From Dongia sedimenti (lineage in GTDB: Bacteria; Pseudomonadota; Alphaproteobacteria; Dongiales; Dongiaceae), in the NCBI GenBank assembly GCA_030715195.1, contig JAUYVI010000009.1:1-64000 (forward strand): a stretch of DNA of 64,000 nucleotides, written 5' to 3'. The position numbers and the translations under genes were made by a program. This document shows, piece after piece, positions 1-14,100 of the stretch. The notes under the pieces are model-generated. The model saw only the letters and a program-made list of their open reading frames with translations. It was not told where the DNA came from and did no database searches. The stretch's first letter is position 1; each line of letters begins with the position of its first letter.

Positions 1-1086
1 GCGACCGAGAGCGGCGCCGACCGGCACAAGGTGGTCCAGCAACTGGCGCAGACCCGGCTCGAAATCGCGCGGCTGCGTGCGGTGCTAGGGCTGCCGGGCG
101 GCGAGCTGCTGGACCATCCGCCGGCGGGGACCGACCCGTTGATGCTGCTCCTGGCGCAGTCGTTGCGTAAGAGCCAGCTGGCCGGCGAGGCGGAAAAGCT
201 CGCCTCCTTCGACCGAGAGATCGAGCGCCAGCAGGCCGAAGCCCGGGCCAACCAGAGCGAGATCGCCAAGTACAACGAGATCCTGCCGCTGCAGATCGAG
301 CGCACGATGTCGAAGCAGACCCTGCTGCAGAAGGGCTTGACCCCGAAGATGGAGATGCTGGCGATCCAGCAGCAGCTGATCGAGATGCAGCGCGACCGTG
401 ACAGCGCCCAGGCGCATCTCGCGGAAGCCAAATCCCAGATCGCCTCGATTCAGCGCCAGAAAGCCCAGGCCGAGGAGGAGTTCAAGCGCGACCGCCTGAA
501 GGAGCTGGCCGACGCCGAGAACCAGGCGACGGCGCTCGACCAGGAACTGAAGAAGGCCGACGAGCGGGAGCGCCTGAAGTCGATCACCGCGCCGGTCAGC
601 GGCACGGTGCAGCAGCTCGCCGTCCACACGCTGGGCGGCATGATCCAGCCGGGCCAGGCGCTGATGGCGATCGTGCCCGATGACAGCGGCATCGAGATCG
701 AAGCGATGATCCAGAACCAGGACATCGGCTTCGTGCACGAGGGCGAAGAGGCGGTGATCAAGCTCGAGGCGTTCCCATTCACCCGCTACGGGACGGTGCC
801 GGGACGCATTAAGATTGTGTCGGAGGATGCGGTCGGTGGTGGTTCGTCGCAGCAGGAAGGCCTGCCCTCCGAAGCACGCAGTATGAAGGAGGATTCATCA
901 AACCAACTTTACTACGCCGCACGCGTGACGCTCGACGCGACGGCAATGAATGTCGACAGCAAGGACATTAAGCTGACGCCGGGCATGGCGGCGACGGTGG
1001 AGATCAAGACGGGGAAGAGAAAGTTGATCGAATTTCTGCTCTCGCCACTGATGCGAATCATGGATGAGGCGGGCAGGGAGCGGTGA
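1..1086 (+). CDS. HlyD-family type I secretion membrane fusion protein (5' truncated by window)
   Basis: Periplasmic adaptor that links an inner-membrane ABC exporter to an outer-membrane channel in type I secretion. The frame is open from base 1, so the N-terminal membrane anchor lies outside the window. The visible 361 residues hold a long Gln/Glu/Ala-rich coiled-coil hairpin (about residues 30-200), then a lipoyl/barrel-sandwich segment with SGTVQQLAVHTLGG and GQALMAIVPDD. The end, GMAATVEIKTGKRKLIEFLL, is typical of HlyD. A giant RTX protein lies about 1.1 kb downstream on the same strand and is the likely cargo. The ABC ATPase is presumably upstream of the window. Confidence 0.93.
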   Translation, partial: ATESGADRHKVVQQLAQTRLEIARLRAVLGLPGGELLDHPPAGTDPLMLLLAQSLRKSQLAGEAEKLASFDREIERQQAEARANQSEIAKYNEILPLQIERTMSKQTLLQKGLTPKMEMLAIQQQLIEMQRDRDSAQAHLAEAKSQIASIQRQKAQAEEEFKRDRLKELADAENQATALDQELKKADERERLKSITAPVSGTVQQLAVHTLGGMIQPGQALMAIVPDDSGIEIEAMIQNQDIGFVHEGEEAVIKLEAFPFTRYGTVPGRIKIVSEDAVGGGSSQQEGLPSEARSMKEDSSNQLYYAARVTLDATAMNVDSKDIKLTPGMAATVEIKTGKRKLIEFLLSPLMRIMDEAGRER

Positions 1087-1315
1087 TTTAATGCGAGGAG
1101 GAGTAATCTTGCCCACATACTCCAACTAGGGCAATAGATGGGGTGTTCCGTGACGGCGTTAGAAGGGGCTCTCTATAGCGAGAGCGGCGCCGTTTGCTTC
1201 GCAGCTGCGGCGCCGAAGTGGAATTTATCCTTTTGTGGTTGACTACTGCTTCACTCAACTTCAGCGCGGCTAGATTGCGTTGCCGGGATTGTGCGCGCAT
1301 AGGGGGTACAAATAG

Positions 1316-2122
1316 ATGCTAATTGCAGTACTAGTTCTTGTGTGTATTGGCACCGCATGGGCGGCCATACGCATTCTATCGCCCTTCGGAAAATCTCCTC
1401 TAAGGGTCGCGCTGAAGCTTCTTTTGGTTGCCGCCATCGCATATCCAGTCGTTGAATATACTATTGTGTTGAGCGCTTACCGAACAATAGCGGTTACGTT
1501 GGGCGGCGGAGTCGTCTATGAGAAGCGCGAGCCTATCGCCAGCAAGATGATTGTTGGGATCAGAAACGTCTGCGACGTCGAATGTTACGGCGCGATAGTC
1601 GATGATCGTTATGCAGAGGTCGAAATCCAGATCTCCGGCGCCGGGATTCAGACCGATCGAGGAACGATCCCCTACTTCATTACATCTCCTGGGTTGTATG
1701 GGTTCAAGGTGGCGAGCGACTCTGACCCTCGGTGTGCCCCTTACAACGAGTGGGTTTCAGCACTTGGGGCGAGGGACCTTAAGCAGTTTGGGCAAGCTGA
1801 GGGTATGAGCCAAGTACTTTGGCTTGAAGAAGATAAGAGATGCTTGATTGCGGAGCAACACGACCGAATCAGGTCGGCAGTCGCTCAAGTGACCGCAACG
1901 ACCTTGCGAGGGTCACTTTTCGGAACAGTACGCGAATTTCGCTCTCTCCTCTTAGACATCACGCACCCCAGAATGGGAGTGATTATTCTGGCGGAAAATC
2001 GCACGTTTCAGCTCGTGCCATCGTGGCCAGTCTCAGAATTTATAGCAAACTTGGGAAACGGCGTGTTTGAGGCCAATCAACCGTTGCGCGAGCTAACTGA
2101 GGCGGCTCCGGCTCAACAGTGA
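1316..2122 (+). CDS. Membrane protein of unknown function, possible partner of the lipase effector
   Basis: I do not recognise this 268-aa protein. It has two hydrophobic segments near the N-terminus (about residues 1-17 and 33-55), then a mostly soluble region with two or three cysteine pairs (VCDVECYG is visible). This suggests an inner-membrane anchor with an extracytoplasmic domain. Base composition is visibly lower in GC than the HlyD gene before it and matches the first 1.2 kb of the giant gene after it. It sits 71 bp upstream of that gene on the same strand. Co-inheritance with the lipase domain, for example as an immunity or accessory protein, is inference only. The ATG at 1316 was chosen because it begins the first hydrophobic segment. 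Confidence 0.6.
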   Translation: MLIAVLVLVCIGTAWAAIRILSPFGKSPLRVALKLLLVAAIAYPVVEYTIVLSAYRTIAVTLGGGVVYEKREPIASKMIVGIRNVCDVECYGAIVDDRYAEVEIQISGAGIQTDRGTIPYFITSPGLYGFKVASDSDPRCAPYNEWVSALGARDLKQFGQAEGMSQVLWLEEDKRCLIAEQHDRIRSAVAQVTATTLRGSLFGTVREFRSLLLDITHPRMGVIILAENRTFQLVPSWPVSEFIANLGNGVFEANQPLRELTEAAPAQQ

Positions 2123-2193
2123 CTTCAACGAAAGTGCGGAAGCGTCCTGCCGATGATGTGGGCGGGTCCTAATCTGACAAGGATGATGATTCG

Positions 2194-5100
2194 ATGGGTA
2201 TTGCATCAGAATTCTTCGAACGGGCTCTCCTTGCAAAGGCTTCATATTCTGACGAACTCACGCCAGGCATGGCAAAGACCAAGCTATATAGGGCACTTCA
2301 AGGCAGCTTCTCAGAGCAAGATGCAAGGGCACTTTCTGACAAATATGAAGTGCAGGACGTCTATCGCGGAGGATGGAAGGCGCCGGGCTTAGACTGGACT
2401 GCGTTTCGGAACCGCACCACAGGCTCGATCACGATAGCCTATCGGGGTACTAATTTTAATGGAGATCTGAGCGATGCACTTGGTGGCGCAAGCGCCGACA
2501 TGGACATCGCTGTCTCAGGTGGCACGATGATCGCGTATGCTGCCTCAAAGCAGCTCAATGAGTACGTCAGAAAAAATAGTTTTGCGCGCGTCGATGTCGT
2601 CGGTCATTCTCTCGGCGGGTTTGTAGCAATCTTTGTAGCAAGAAAGAATCCCGATTACGTTGCGTCGGTGACAACCTATGAAGCGCCCCGACAATTAGGG
2701 CTCGCCGGGACTGTTTACGCAGGCGTGGCTCGTCTTCTGGGTATTGACACCGAGGAACCGCAGCCAAACGTATTCAACTTTGTTATCGACGGAGACGTTA
2801 TCTCGCGATGGGGTCATCTCCAATATGGAGAGACGTCAACCATCCCGAATGAATTCATTGATAGTGAGGTTCTTGGCAAGTTTCTACAACATTCAATTGA
2901 CTATGACGTCGAAGCCCTTCGTGGGCTGGCTCAATATGAGAATTACCACGGACCAGATGCCTTACTAGACTTGCTGTTTTCTAGCAACGCGCAGCTGCAG
3001 TTTGGCGTCAGGCGCTTATCATACGAATACGCGATACCCGAAGCGCCCGAGACGCTTTTGCCGCCAGAACTTTTTAGCGAGCTGCTGCACACAAGGTCCC
3101 AGAATACCCCCCGGAACAATCTGCTGCGCCAAGGCGACGACTGGGTTAATTGGGCAAATCAGCAAATTGAAAATGGCTCTGCTCCTAGTGCCGGCTACTT
3201 AACGCACGCGCGATACCAGGCACAAGTCGACGCAGCGCCAGACGCGGCTCGCATCGCTGGGAATGGAAACAGCGGCGAAGGAAATGGAAGTACTGGCAGG
3301 GAACGCGACGGCGGCATACGAGATGGTGTGCACGGCTTTGATGATAAGCCGGACAAGCGGAGAGACCCCAGCAGGCCCACGCCGGGTAAGCCCATTATTC
3401 TTGACCTCGACGGCACGAATGGCGTCGAGATCACCCAGCTCTCCCAATCCAACCAGTTCTACGAAACCGCCGGCGACGGCTATCAGCATCGCACGGCCTG
3501 GGCCGGCGCCGGTGACGCCGTGCTGGGGGTCGATGCCGATGGCGACGGCAAGATCGACCAGCAGAACGAGATCGTCTTCACCGAATGGGATCCGACGGCG
3601 ACGGATGATCTGCAGGCGCTGCGGAATGTCTTCGACACCAACAAGAACGGCTGGCTGGACAATGGCGAGGATGCCAACAAGAACGGCAAGCTCGATGCCG
3701 GCGAGGATCTGAACGGCAACGGGGCGCTCGATACCGTCGGCGACGCCCGGTACGGCGATTTCAAGCTGCTGATCACCAAGGCGGACGGCACGGTCGAGAC
3801 GGTGAGTCTCGCGAGCCTGGTCAACGCGATCAAGCTGGCGCCGGATGCGGCCAGCTATGAACTGCCCGACGGTTCGTCGATCGACGGCCAGACGGTGTTC
3901 AACAAGAATGACGGGACGACCGGCACCGCGGCGGCGGTCACCCTGGTCAACGAGGCGCAGGGTGGTGCCAAGGATGCGGACCAGAGCTCGGTCGTCACCG
4001 ACGGCCTCGGCACCATCATCACCAATTTGATGCTCGACGCGGCCGGGAAGGTCGCCAGCAAGACCACGACCTGGACCTCGACCGACGGCAAGACCCGGGA
4101 TATCACCTTCGACACCAACGGCGACGGGATCACCGACCGCAAACAGCACGACGTGACGGTCGCGGGGACCAGTCCCGTTGCGACGATCCGCACCATCACC
4201 AACAAGAACGCGGCTGACGTGCTGCTCGATCAGACTGTCATCACCACCTACAATGATGGCAAGGCAGTCTACGACCGCGATATGAGCGGCGGCGGCTGGT
4301 ACACCCAGCGCGAGGAGCGCAGCGCCGACGGCCTCACCATCACCATCTCGGATCTCAATCCGGACGGCACCGCCAAAGGCTCCACCACCACCACCTTCAC
4401 TTCGGACCATCAGACCCGGACCGTCGGCATCGACATCGACGGCGACACCCTAGCCCTGGCCGACAACATTACCGAATACAAGATCACGGCCGGCACCGGC
4501 GGCAGCCGGATCGAGACCTGGACCGAGACCAACCGAAACACCAGCCTCAAGTCGAAGACCATCCGGGAGACCGATTCCCAGGGCTTCGTGAAGCAGCTGA
4601 AGACCGATGCCGACGGCGATCTGACCTTCGAGACCGTGGTCGATTCCGCGGCCGTGGTCACCAAGGACGGCTCCGGCGCGGTCACCCAATCGGTGGTCAC
4701 CCAGGACACCCACAACGCCAATGCGACCCTGCGCTCCAGCGTCCGGACGACGTTGTCCGGCGACGGTCTGCATGTGAAGACCGAGACCGACGCCGACGGT
4801 GCCGGGGGCTACGAACTCACCCGCACCGACGACACGGTTCTGAACGCGATCGAGACCGGAGCCCGGTTGCAGACCCTCCTGACCAAGGATGCCGGCGGCA
4901 ATCTCCTCGCCTCGACCGAGATCTGGAAGGCGGCGGACGGTCGCCGCCGCACGGTGGAGACGGATCTCAACGGCGACGGACACAACGAGGTCGAAGAAAC
5001 CATCACGATCGACGGCGTCGGCAAGACCACGGACACGGTTCGAAACCTGGATTCCGCCGGGAATCTGCTCTCGCGCACCGTGACAATCTCGTCGGACGAC

Positions 5101-8100
5101 GGGCTCGAGACCACCGTCCAGACCGACCAGGCCGGCACCGGCAGCGGCTTCGACCACAGCACCACCAGCAAGACCACCATCCTCGGCTCGGGGGCTTCCG
5201 AGATCCTGGAGGTGAGCTACGACAGCCTCGGCCATGAGATCACGTCCCAGAAGACCGAGATCTCCGCCGACGGCCTCTCGATCACGCTGTCCCAAAATCT
5301 CGACAATGACGTTGCCTACGACCGGGTGACGAAAGACGTGACCACACTCGACAACCTGGCGACGGGTGCCGCGACCTATCTCACCCGGATCGTCGAGGTG
5401 AAATCGGATGGCGGCCAGCTGCTCTCGAGCACCACGACCGAGACCTCGAAGGACCGCCGCCATGTGAAAGTCAGCGCCGACAGCAACGGCGACGGCGCGA
5501 TCGACGCCGTTTCGACCTCGGATCTGGCCTCGAATGGCGAGCGCACGAGCGTCACGACGGCGAAGACCGAATCCGGCGCCAAGACCTCCGAGACAACGAC
5601 GAAGACCTCCGCGAACGGGCTCGTCGTCACGACCGAAGAGAATCTCGACGGCGACCTCGACATCGACCGCAAGACGGTGGACGAGACCAAGATCGGCATC
5701 GACGGCCACAAGGTCCAGACCGTCACGGTGACCAATCAGGATGCGAGCACCCGTGCGCAGACCATCACGGATGTGAGCGACGACGGGCTGACGACAATCG
5801 TCCAGGCGGATGTCGATGGCGACACCGACTTCGACCAGACGTCGACCAGCGTCACCAAGCTGCTCGCGGCCGGCGAAACCCAGACGAAGGTCACGATCAC
5901 GAACCAGAACGGCGGCAAGCGATCGGAATCCGTCTCGACCACATCGGACGATGGGCTGAAGGTCACGACGACCCAGGACTTCAACGGCGATGAAGTGATC
6001 GACGCCACCACGGACGACATCACGACGGTCAATGCCGATGGCAGCCGCACGCGTGTCGTGACCCGGACTGACCTTCACGGCGTGCTGGATCAGGTCTCGA
6101 CCACGACCCAATTCGACAGCCGCTTCCAAGACATTGTGCGCCAGGGCACAGGCGCCGTGCCCTATTACGAAACCGAAAAGCACTCGGTCGAGGCCGACGG
6201 CGACATCGTTAGCGACCTGAAGCGCTACGACTCCGCCCATCCGGGAAGCGAGGCCTATCTCCTCAACGAAACCAAGACCACCACCACCGGCAACGGCCTC
6301 AAAACGACGGCCGCAACCGACATCGACGGCAATGGCAGCTTCGACTTCTCGGCGACGCAACAGACGATTCTCGAGGCGGATGGCGGCACGACGGTCATCA
6401 AGTCCCGCGAGATCGCCAGCGGCACGCTGATCGACAAGACGTCGGTTACGACCTCCGGCAACGGCCTCGTCACCGTCACCCGCACCGACAGCGACGGGCT
6501 CAGCGGCGACGACATGACCCGCACCGACACCAAGGTCCTCAACGCCAACGGCAGCGAAACCCTGACTTCGGTCATTGTCGCCAAAGATGGCACCGAGCTG
6601 CTGCGCCAGACGACGACCACCGACGCCGACAAGAACCATGTTGCGGCGACGACCTTCATCGGTGGGCGCAAGGCCCAGGTGGAGGACGTCGTCGTGAACG
6701 CCGATGGCCGCACGGTGGACACGACCCAGAGCTATAACTTCCTTGGTGTCAAGATCGGCACCAAGATCTCCGGCGCCACCGCCAATGGCCTGCAGAAGAC
6801 CCTCGAATACAAGGATGCGGACGACAAAACGGTCGATTTGCAGACCCTGACCACGGTCCTCAACGCCGACGGCAGCACGACCGATACGGTCGTGGAAACC
6901 AACGGCGCGGGGATCGTGCTGGTGAACTCCTCGAGGACGGTATCCGATGACGGGTTGAAAATCGATGCCGACATGTCGGTCTATGCGTCGGTCGGCGCGC
7001 GGCTGAAGACCTCGGACGTCACCACCTTGAACGCGGATGGCTCGAAACTCCGGGCGACGACCGGCACCAAGGCCGACGGCACGCTGCTTTATTCCGGCCA
7101 GCAGACCATCTCCGATGACGGGCTCGTCACAACGACCAAGCTCAGCCTGGACAACGACGCGAACTACGAGGTGGTTGCGACCTCGACCACGGCGACCGAC
7201 GGCGCCAAGACCGCGGAGAAGACCTTCAAAGGCAAGACCGGCGCGCTGCTGCGCACCGAGCGCCAGATCACCAGCGCCGACGGCAGAGACACATCGATCC
7301 TGATCGACCGGGACGGGGACGGAGATATCGACTGGGCGGAAGTGCAGATCCAGAATCAGGACGGCTCGACCACCTCGCGGGTCAAGGGCAACGCCGCGTT
7401 CGGCGCGCCGGCTTTCTCCACGGTCACCACTGTCAAGACCAACGCTGCCGGCGGAACCACCACGACGATCACGGACTGGGACTCCGCCGACGTCATCGAT
7501 TCGATCACCACGGTCGTGGAATCGGCCAACAAGCTGTCGACCACGACGACCTTCGACACCGACGGCGACGGCATTGTCGACCTCACGGACCTCACCGGCA
7601 CGAGCAAGGTCGAAATCCGCGATGACGGCACCGTCGCGACGCGCGATTCCGTGCGCTATGCGAACGGCTTGCTGGCGAGGACGACCGTCACCGAGCAGTC
7701 GTCCGATGGGCGGACCGTCAATCAGTACATTGATAACGACGGCAATGGCATCTACGAGCAGGTGATTACGCAGGTCACTGAAAGCGACGGATCCGGCTCG
7801 ACCACGTCGATCAAGAACAACAACAACACGGGCCGGTTCGACAGCGCCTCGATCTCGACGCATTCGGCGAACGGCTTTGTGCTGGAATCGAAGAACCTGG
7901 CCGCCGAGGCGAAGTTCAAAGACGTGACCACGACCTTTGCCGGATCCAACGGCAGCTATCAGTGGGTGCGGAACGTGGCCGGTGCGCCGATCGCCACGGT
8001 GACGCATCTGATCGATGCCAATGGGATCGATACCTGGAGCTGGAACATCAGCGACACGACCGCATGGAACAAGACAGTCAGCACGCCTTACCTGACGGCC

Positions 8101-11100
8101 TCGGGCCAGATCACGATCGACGTCGAAACGCGGGACCGCTACATCGAGGCCGCGAACGCGCTCTATAAGACGGCGCTCGACCGCGAGATGGGCGGCGACG
8201 AGATGGGCATGCTGGCGCAATACATCGTCAACGGCCAACTCGACCGTACCGCAATTGCCAACAGCATCATCAGCGGCGGCGAGTTCCTCTCCCTTCACAA
8301 TGGCTCGGTGAGCTGGACCCAGAATGTCAACTTCGCCTATCTGAACGTGTTCGGGCGCCTGCCGACGGCCGCCGAAACCGCGAGCTATTCTTCCCTGAGC
8401 AGCGCCAATGCGATCGTGGCGATCGCCGAGCTTGGCCGGACGTCCGGCCAGTCGATCCGGTCGGACAACCGTGACGGCATCGCCTTCGGCACGGTCTCTT
8501 ATGCGGATGCGACCGCAGCAGTCAGCGTCAATCTCGCGGATCAAGGCACCTATTACAACATCAAGAACGTGATCGGGTCGGCCTTCGCCGACACGTTCTA
8601 TTCGGACGCCAAGATCAACGGGACCTTCATCGGCGGCAAGGGCGCTGACGTGTTCTATGGCTACGGCACCAGCGACACCGCTTCCTACCAGGGCTCGGAC
8701 AAGGCCGTCACCATCAACCTCGCCACCGCCTACCAGACCGCCGTCGGCGGAGTCGGCGACGAGCAAAACGACTGGTTCTCCGGCGTCGAGAATGTGACCG
8801 GCACGGATTTTGACGACAAGCTTACCGGCTCCACGGCCGACAACGTGCTGGAAGGCGGTAAGGGCGTCGATACGATCGACGGCGCCGCGGGCAACGACAC
8901 AGCTTCCTATGCTGGGGCGACGAAGGGCGTCACGGTGTTCCTGAACGACGATGCTGTGAACGGCGCCACTCAGGCGATTTCCGGCACCGATGCCGACGGC
9001 GACGTGTTGAAGAACATCGAGAACCTGACCGGCTCCTCCTGGAACGACACCTTGACAGGCAATGGCAGCGCGAACGTCCTCAACGGCGGGCTCGGAGACG
9101 ACCTGCTGCAGGGCTTCGGCGGCGCCGACAAATTCCAGGGTGGCCTTGGCTTCGATACGGTCAGCTACAAGGATTCAGCCTTCGGTGTGACCGCCGACAT
9201 GAGTCGCTTCGGGCTGTCGGGCCTCAACAAGACCGGCGGCGTCGGCCAGTTCGGCGATGCCGCGGGGGATACCTATGAGGGAATTGAGAACCTGACTGGC
9301 TCTGCCTTCAACGATGTGCTCGTCGGAACCCTGGAAAACAACATACTCGATGGCGGCGCCAAGGACTTGACGAAGCCCGGCGATGACACACTGATCGGCG
9401 GCGCCGGCAACGACGTTTACATGTTCGGCGCCGGCGCCGGCCGCGACGAGATTATCGACAACAACCGCGGAACCTTCGACACGTCCTACAAGGACGTGAA
9501 GCGCACGCTCAGCAGCAGCTACAGCTATTCCAGCGGTCACTGGGTGGCGAAAACACACCAAGATGTCTGGGTCACTGACCCCTATACCATCGCGGTTTCC
9601 ATGCAGGTCGACGACTACGACATCGTGCTAACGGAGAAAGCCCATGGGGATGCCGGACAGGACACCTTGAAGCTCCGCGGCAATCTCACCATCGCCGATC
9701 TCGCCTTCGAGCTTCGCGGCAACGACCTCTATGTCGGCATCAAGACCACGAGCCCGGGCGTCACCAACGCGAGCGAGATGAAGGATGTTGTCCGGCTCGT
9801 CAACTGGACCGACACCGCCGACCAGGTCGAAGTCATCCAGTTTGCCAACGGCCAATCTGTAAATATCGCCGACTTTGTCACCAATCCCGGCCCCGTTCAG
9901 TATGCCGGGATCGCCGGCGGCGCCGGCAACGATACGCTGATTGGAGCCGCGACCGCGGTGGCGGAGAAACTCATCGGCGGTGTCGGTAATGACACACTCT
10001 CCGGAGGCGCCGGCAACGACCGCATCGAAGGCGGCGCGGGCAACGACACTTACATGTTCACCCGCGGCGACGGCTGGGATTCGATGCGGGACGAAGACCT
10101 CCAGACCGTGACCGAGATCGTCGATTCATACAGTTACGATCCGAACTACTACTACAACAGCTACAACTATACCTACGCACTACCCAGCGGGGGCACCGGA
10201 TCAGGGACCGCGAACGTCAAGTTCACCGATACGGGCCCGCGCCTCACGACCGCAACCCACACCGTCGAGAACAACGCCGGCAAGGATACCATCGCCTTTG
10301 GCACCGGCATCACGCTCGACGACCTTGCCATGCGGCTCCAAGGCAACGACCTCGTGATCGCGCTCCGCAACAACGCTCTTCCAGACACCGATTTCTGGGC
10401 CTTGAAGGACCAGATGCGGGTCGAGAACTGGGTCAGTCTCAACGATCGCATTGAGACCCTCGCCTTTGCCGACGGGACCAAGCTCGATATCGGCCAAGCC
10501 TTGAGCCTCACCTCCGGCAACAAGGAGGACGACATCCTCGAAGGCACCACTGGCATCGACGTGATCTCCGGCGACGGTGGCAACGACATCATCACCGGTG
10601 GCGAAGGCAACGACAATCTCTCGGGCAACACCGGCAACGATTTCCTCTCCGGCGGCGAGGGCGATGACAGCCTCAACGGCTACGCGGGCAACGACACCAT
10701 GACCGGCGGCGTCGGCAACGACACCATGAGCGGCGGCGACGGCAACGACACCTATTACGTCAACGACATAGGCGACACCGTGGTCGAAGTCGCCAATAGC
10801 CCCTATACCCCACCCGCGGGCTTCACCGTCATGGGCACCGCCGAGCTCGATGGCGACGGACAGACGGATGTCCTGTTGTGGAACCAGACCGCCAACACGG
10901 CCCAGCTCCAGACCATCAAGAGCGGCGTCGGCCAGACTCCGATCGCGCTCCCCACCTGGTCCGGCTGGGCCGTCGCAGGGCTCGCCGATCTGGACGGCGA
11001 CGGCGACAAGGATGTGCTCTATACGGCACCCGGCCAGCAATACGCAGTCTACCTGAACGGCACGACCCAGGCGAGCCAGGCCTATCTCTCCGGCAAGGCA

Positions 11101-14100
11101 GCCGATCCGATCGGCTCGATTACCGACCCCGACGGCGGCACCGATACCGTCATCGCCTCGATTGATTACACGCTCGGCACCTATGTCGAGAACCTGACGC
11201 TCACCGGCACCGGCAATCTCAACGGCACCGGCAACACGCTTGCCAACGTGATCCGCGGCAATGACGGCAACAACGCGATCGACGGCGGTGCCGGCAACGA
11301 CATCCTGATCGGCGGCAAAGGCGACGACACCTACGTGGTCGACAGCGCCACCGACGTGATCACCGAAGCCGCTGGCGAAGGCACTGATACCGTGGTCGCC
11401 AAGATCTCCGGCCTCACCGCCATGGCCAATGTCGAAGTCCTGAGGCTCGACGACGCGGCGGGAGCTGGTGCCATGGCCAATGCCAACGCCGTGGGCAGCG
11501 TGCTCGTCGCCAACACCCTCGGCTCCAAGCTCACCGGCGGCGGTGGGTTCGACACCCTGATCAGCGGGGCGGGCAAGGATACGCTGGACGGCGGGGCGGG
11601 CGCTTGGGACGTCGCATCCTATGCCAATGCGACGGGTGCGATCACTGTGACTCTCGACACGACCCTGGGTGGCGCCAACAGCGGAGAGGCCGTGGGTGAC
11701 ACCTATGCCAATATCGAAGGTCTGGGCGGATCCGCGTTCAACGATACCCTCTACGGCTTTAAGGCAGCTACCGCGCTGCTCGATGGCGGCGCCGGTGCCG
11801 ACAAGCTCTACGGCGGCTCTGCGAATGACGTGTATCGGGTCGACAATCTCGGCGATCAGATCACCGATCTCGGCGGCACTGCCGACATGGTCCAGTCTTA
11901 CATATCATACAGCCTCACCACGCTCGGCGGCGGGTTTATCGAGAACCTAATGCTGCTCGGCAGCGACGATCTCAATGCGACTGGCGACGCCGGCACCAAC
12001 ACGATCACTGGCAATGGCGGCAGCAACACGATCGATGGCGGCAACGACATCCTCGGCGACACCCTCATCGGCGGCGACGGAAACGACACCTATCTCATGC
12101 GCTCGGCAAACGAGATCGTGACCGAGACTTCGACAGGCGGCACCAACGATACCATTGAAATCCGCTTCGCCGGTACGGCCTACACGGTGGCGACCAATAT
12201 CGAGACGGCGAAGATCGCATCGGGTATCGCGGCCGGAACTATCACCGGCGGCGCCACGGCGGTGATCCTGATCGGCAACGAGCTCGCCAACACCCTGGTC
12301 GGTGGTTCCGCTAACGACACGCTGATCGGCGGCGCGGGCGCGGACAACCTCAACGGCGGCTCTGGCACCGTTGACATCGCGGCCTATGACACCGCGAGCG
12401 CTGGCCTCACGATCAACGCCGCCAACACGGCGCTTTCGAGCGGCGATGCGCAAGGCGATGTCTACACCGGCATTGAATGGGTCCGCGGCTCTGCCTTCAA
12501 CGACACCATCACCGCTTCCAGTACCGTCACCACGATCGACGGCGGCGTCGGCGCAGACACCCTGATCGGCACGGCCGGCAACGACACCTTCGTTGTCGAC
12601 AATGTGGGAGACACAATCTCCGACAGCGCCGGCGGCGCTGCCGACCGCGTCTTCTCCTACATCGACTGGACACTCCAGTCTGGAATCGAGAACCTGTGGC
12701 TGATTGGCGGCGACCTGAAAGGCACCGGCAATGCCGCTGCCAATCAGATAACCGGTACCGACGGCAACAACACGCTGGACGGCGGCGTCGACGCGGCCAA
12801 TGACACGCTGATCGGCGGCAAGGGTAATGACAACTACATTCTGCGGAGCTCCGGCGACGTAGTCACCGAAGCGGCGGGCGAAGGCGCGGACACGGTCACG
12901 GTCACATTCTCCGGCTGGACCAACATTGCCAACATCGAGAGCGTGAAGGTCGACGATAGCCTCGCGGGCGCCACCGTGACGGCCTATAACTACGCGCCGA
13001 GTACCCTCATCGCCTCCAAGCTGGGCAGCACCCTGATCGGCGCTTCCTGGGATGACACGCTCATCGGAGGCATCGGAAACGATATCCTCCAGGGCGGCGG
13101 GTACAACGACACGATCACCGGCGATGCGGGCAATGACGTCATCGCCGGCGGCCAGGGCGCCGACATCATGGATGGCGGAGACGGCATAGACACCCTCGAC
13201 TACTCCGCCGATTACTACGGCGTCACCGTCAACCTCAAGGCTGGCACTGCTTCCGGAACAGCGGCCGACGGCGACAAGTTCAAGAACTTCGAGAACCTGA
13301 CCGGCACCGTCTACGACGATACGCTCACCGGCGATGACGGCGACAACATTCTGGACGGCGTCGGCGGCAACGACACGCTGATCGGCGGCAAAGGCCATGA
13401 CACCCTTAAGGGCGGCTCCGGCAGCAACACCTATGTGATCGACGACGCCGACGACACCATCGTCGAGCTGGGTGGCGGCGGTACCGACACCGTCAAGACC
13501 AGCCTTGCCTCTTACGAGCTCAGGGCCAATATCGAGAACCTGACCTTCACCGGGAACTCCGACGCATTCGGCAAGGGCAACGACCTCGCCAACACAATCT
13601 ACGGCAACGAGGGCAACAACACCCTGGACGGCGGCGACGGGGCCGGCACCAGCTTCGCCACGACCAATGACGCCATCTATGGCGGCAAGGGCAACGACAT
13701 CTATGTCGTCCGAAATTCTGGCGACTACATCTACGAAGCAGCCAACGAAGGCACCGATACCGAGGTATTCACCTACTCAGGCGGCACCGTCGCCGCCAAC
13801 ATCGAGTTCGGCAAACTCGATGACTCGGCAGGCGCCAATGCGACCATCACCGCGAGCGGCTACTCGATCGGCATCTACGCCAACAGCCTGGGCTCTAATC
13901 TCGTCGGCGGCGCTGGCAGCGAGATGCTCTTCTCCGGCGCGGGCGCAGACACCTTCACTGGCAACGGCGGCAGCGACGTCGCGAACTATGCCACGGCCGC
14001 GACGGCGGTCAAAGCAACGCTTGGCGGCATTGCCGGTGGGGTACAGGCGGGTGAAGCCGTCGGCGACACCTACAACACAATGGAGGGCTTGGCAGGATCG

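Noticed and set aside
4450-8766. A 1438-codon open frame on the minus strand inside the giant gene
   Set aside because: It is the mirror of a GC-rich Asp/Thr repeat array; its translation is compositionally biased (Arg, Val, Gly, Asp), with no motif or ribosome site.
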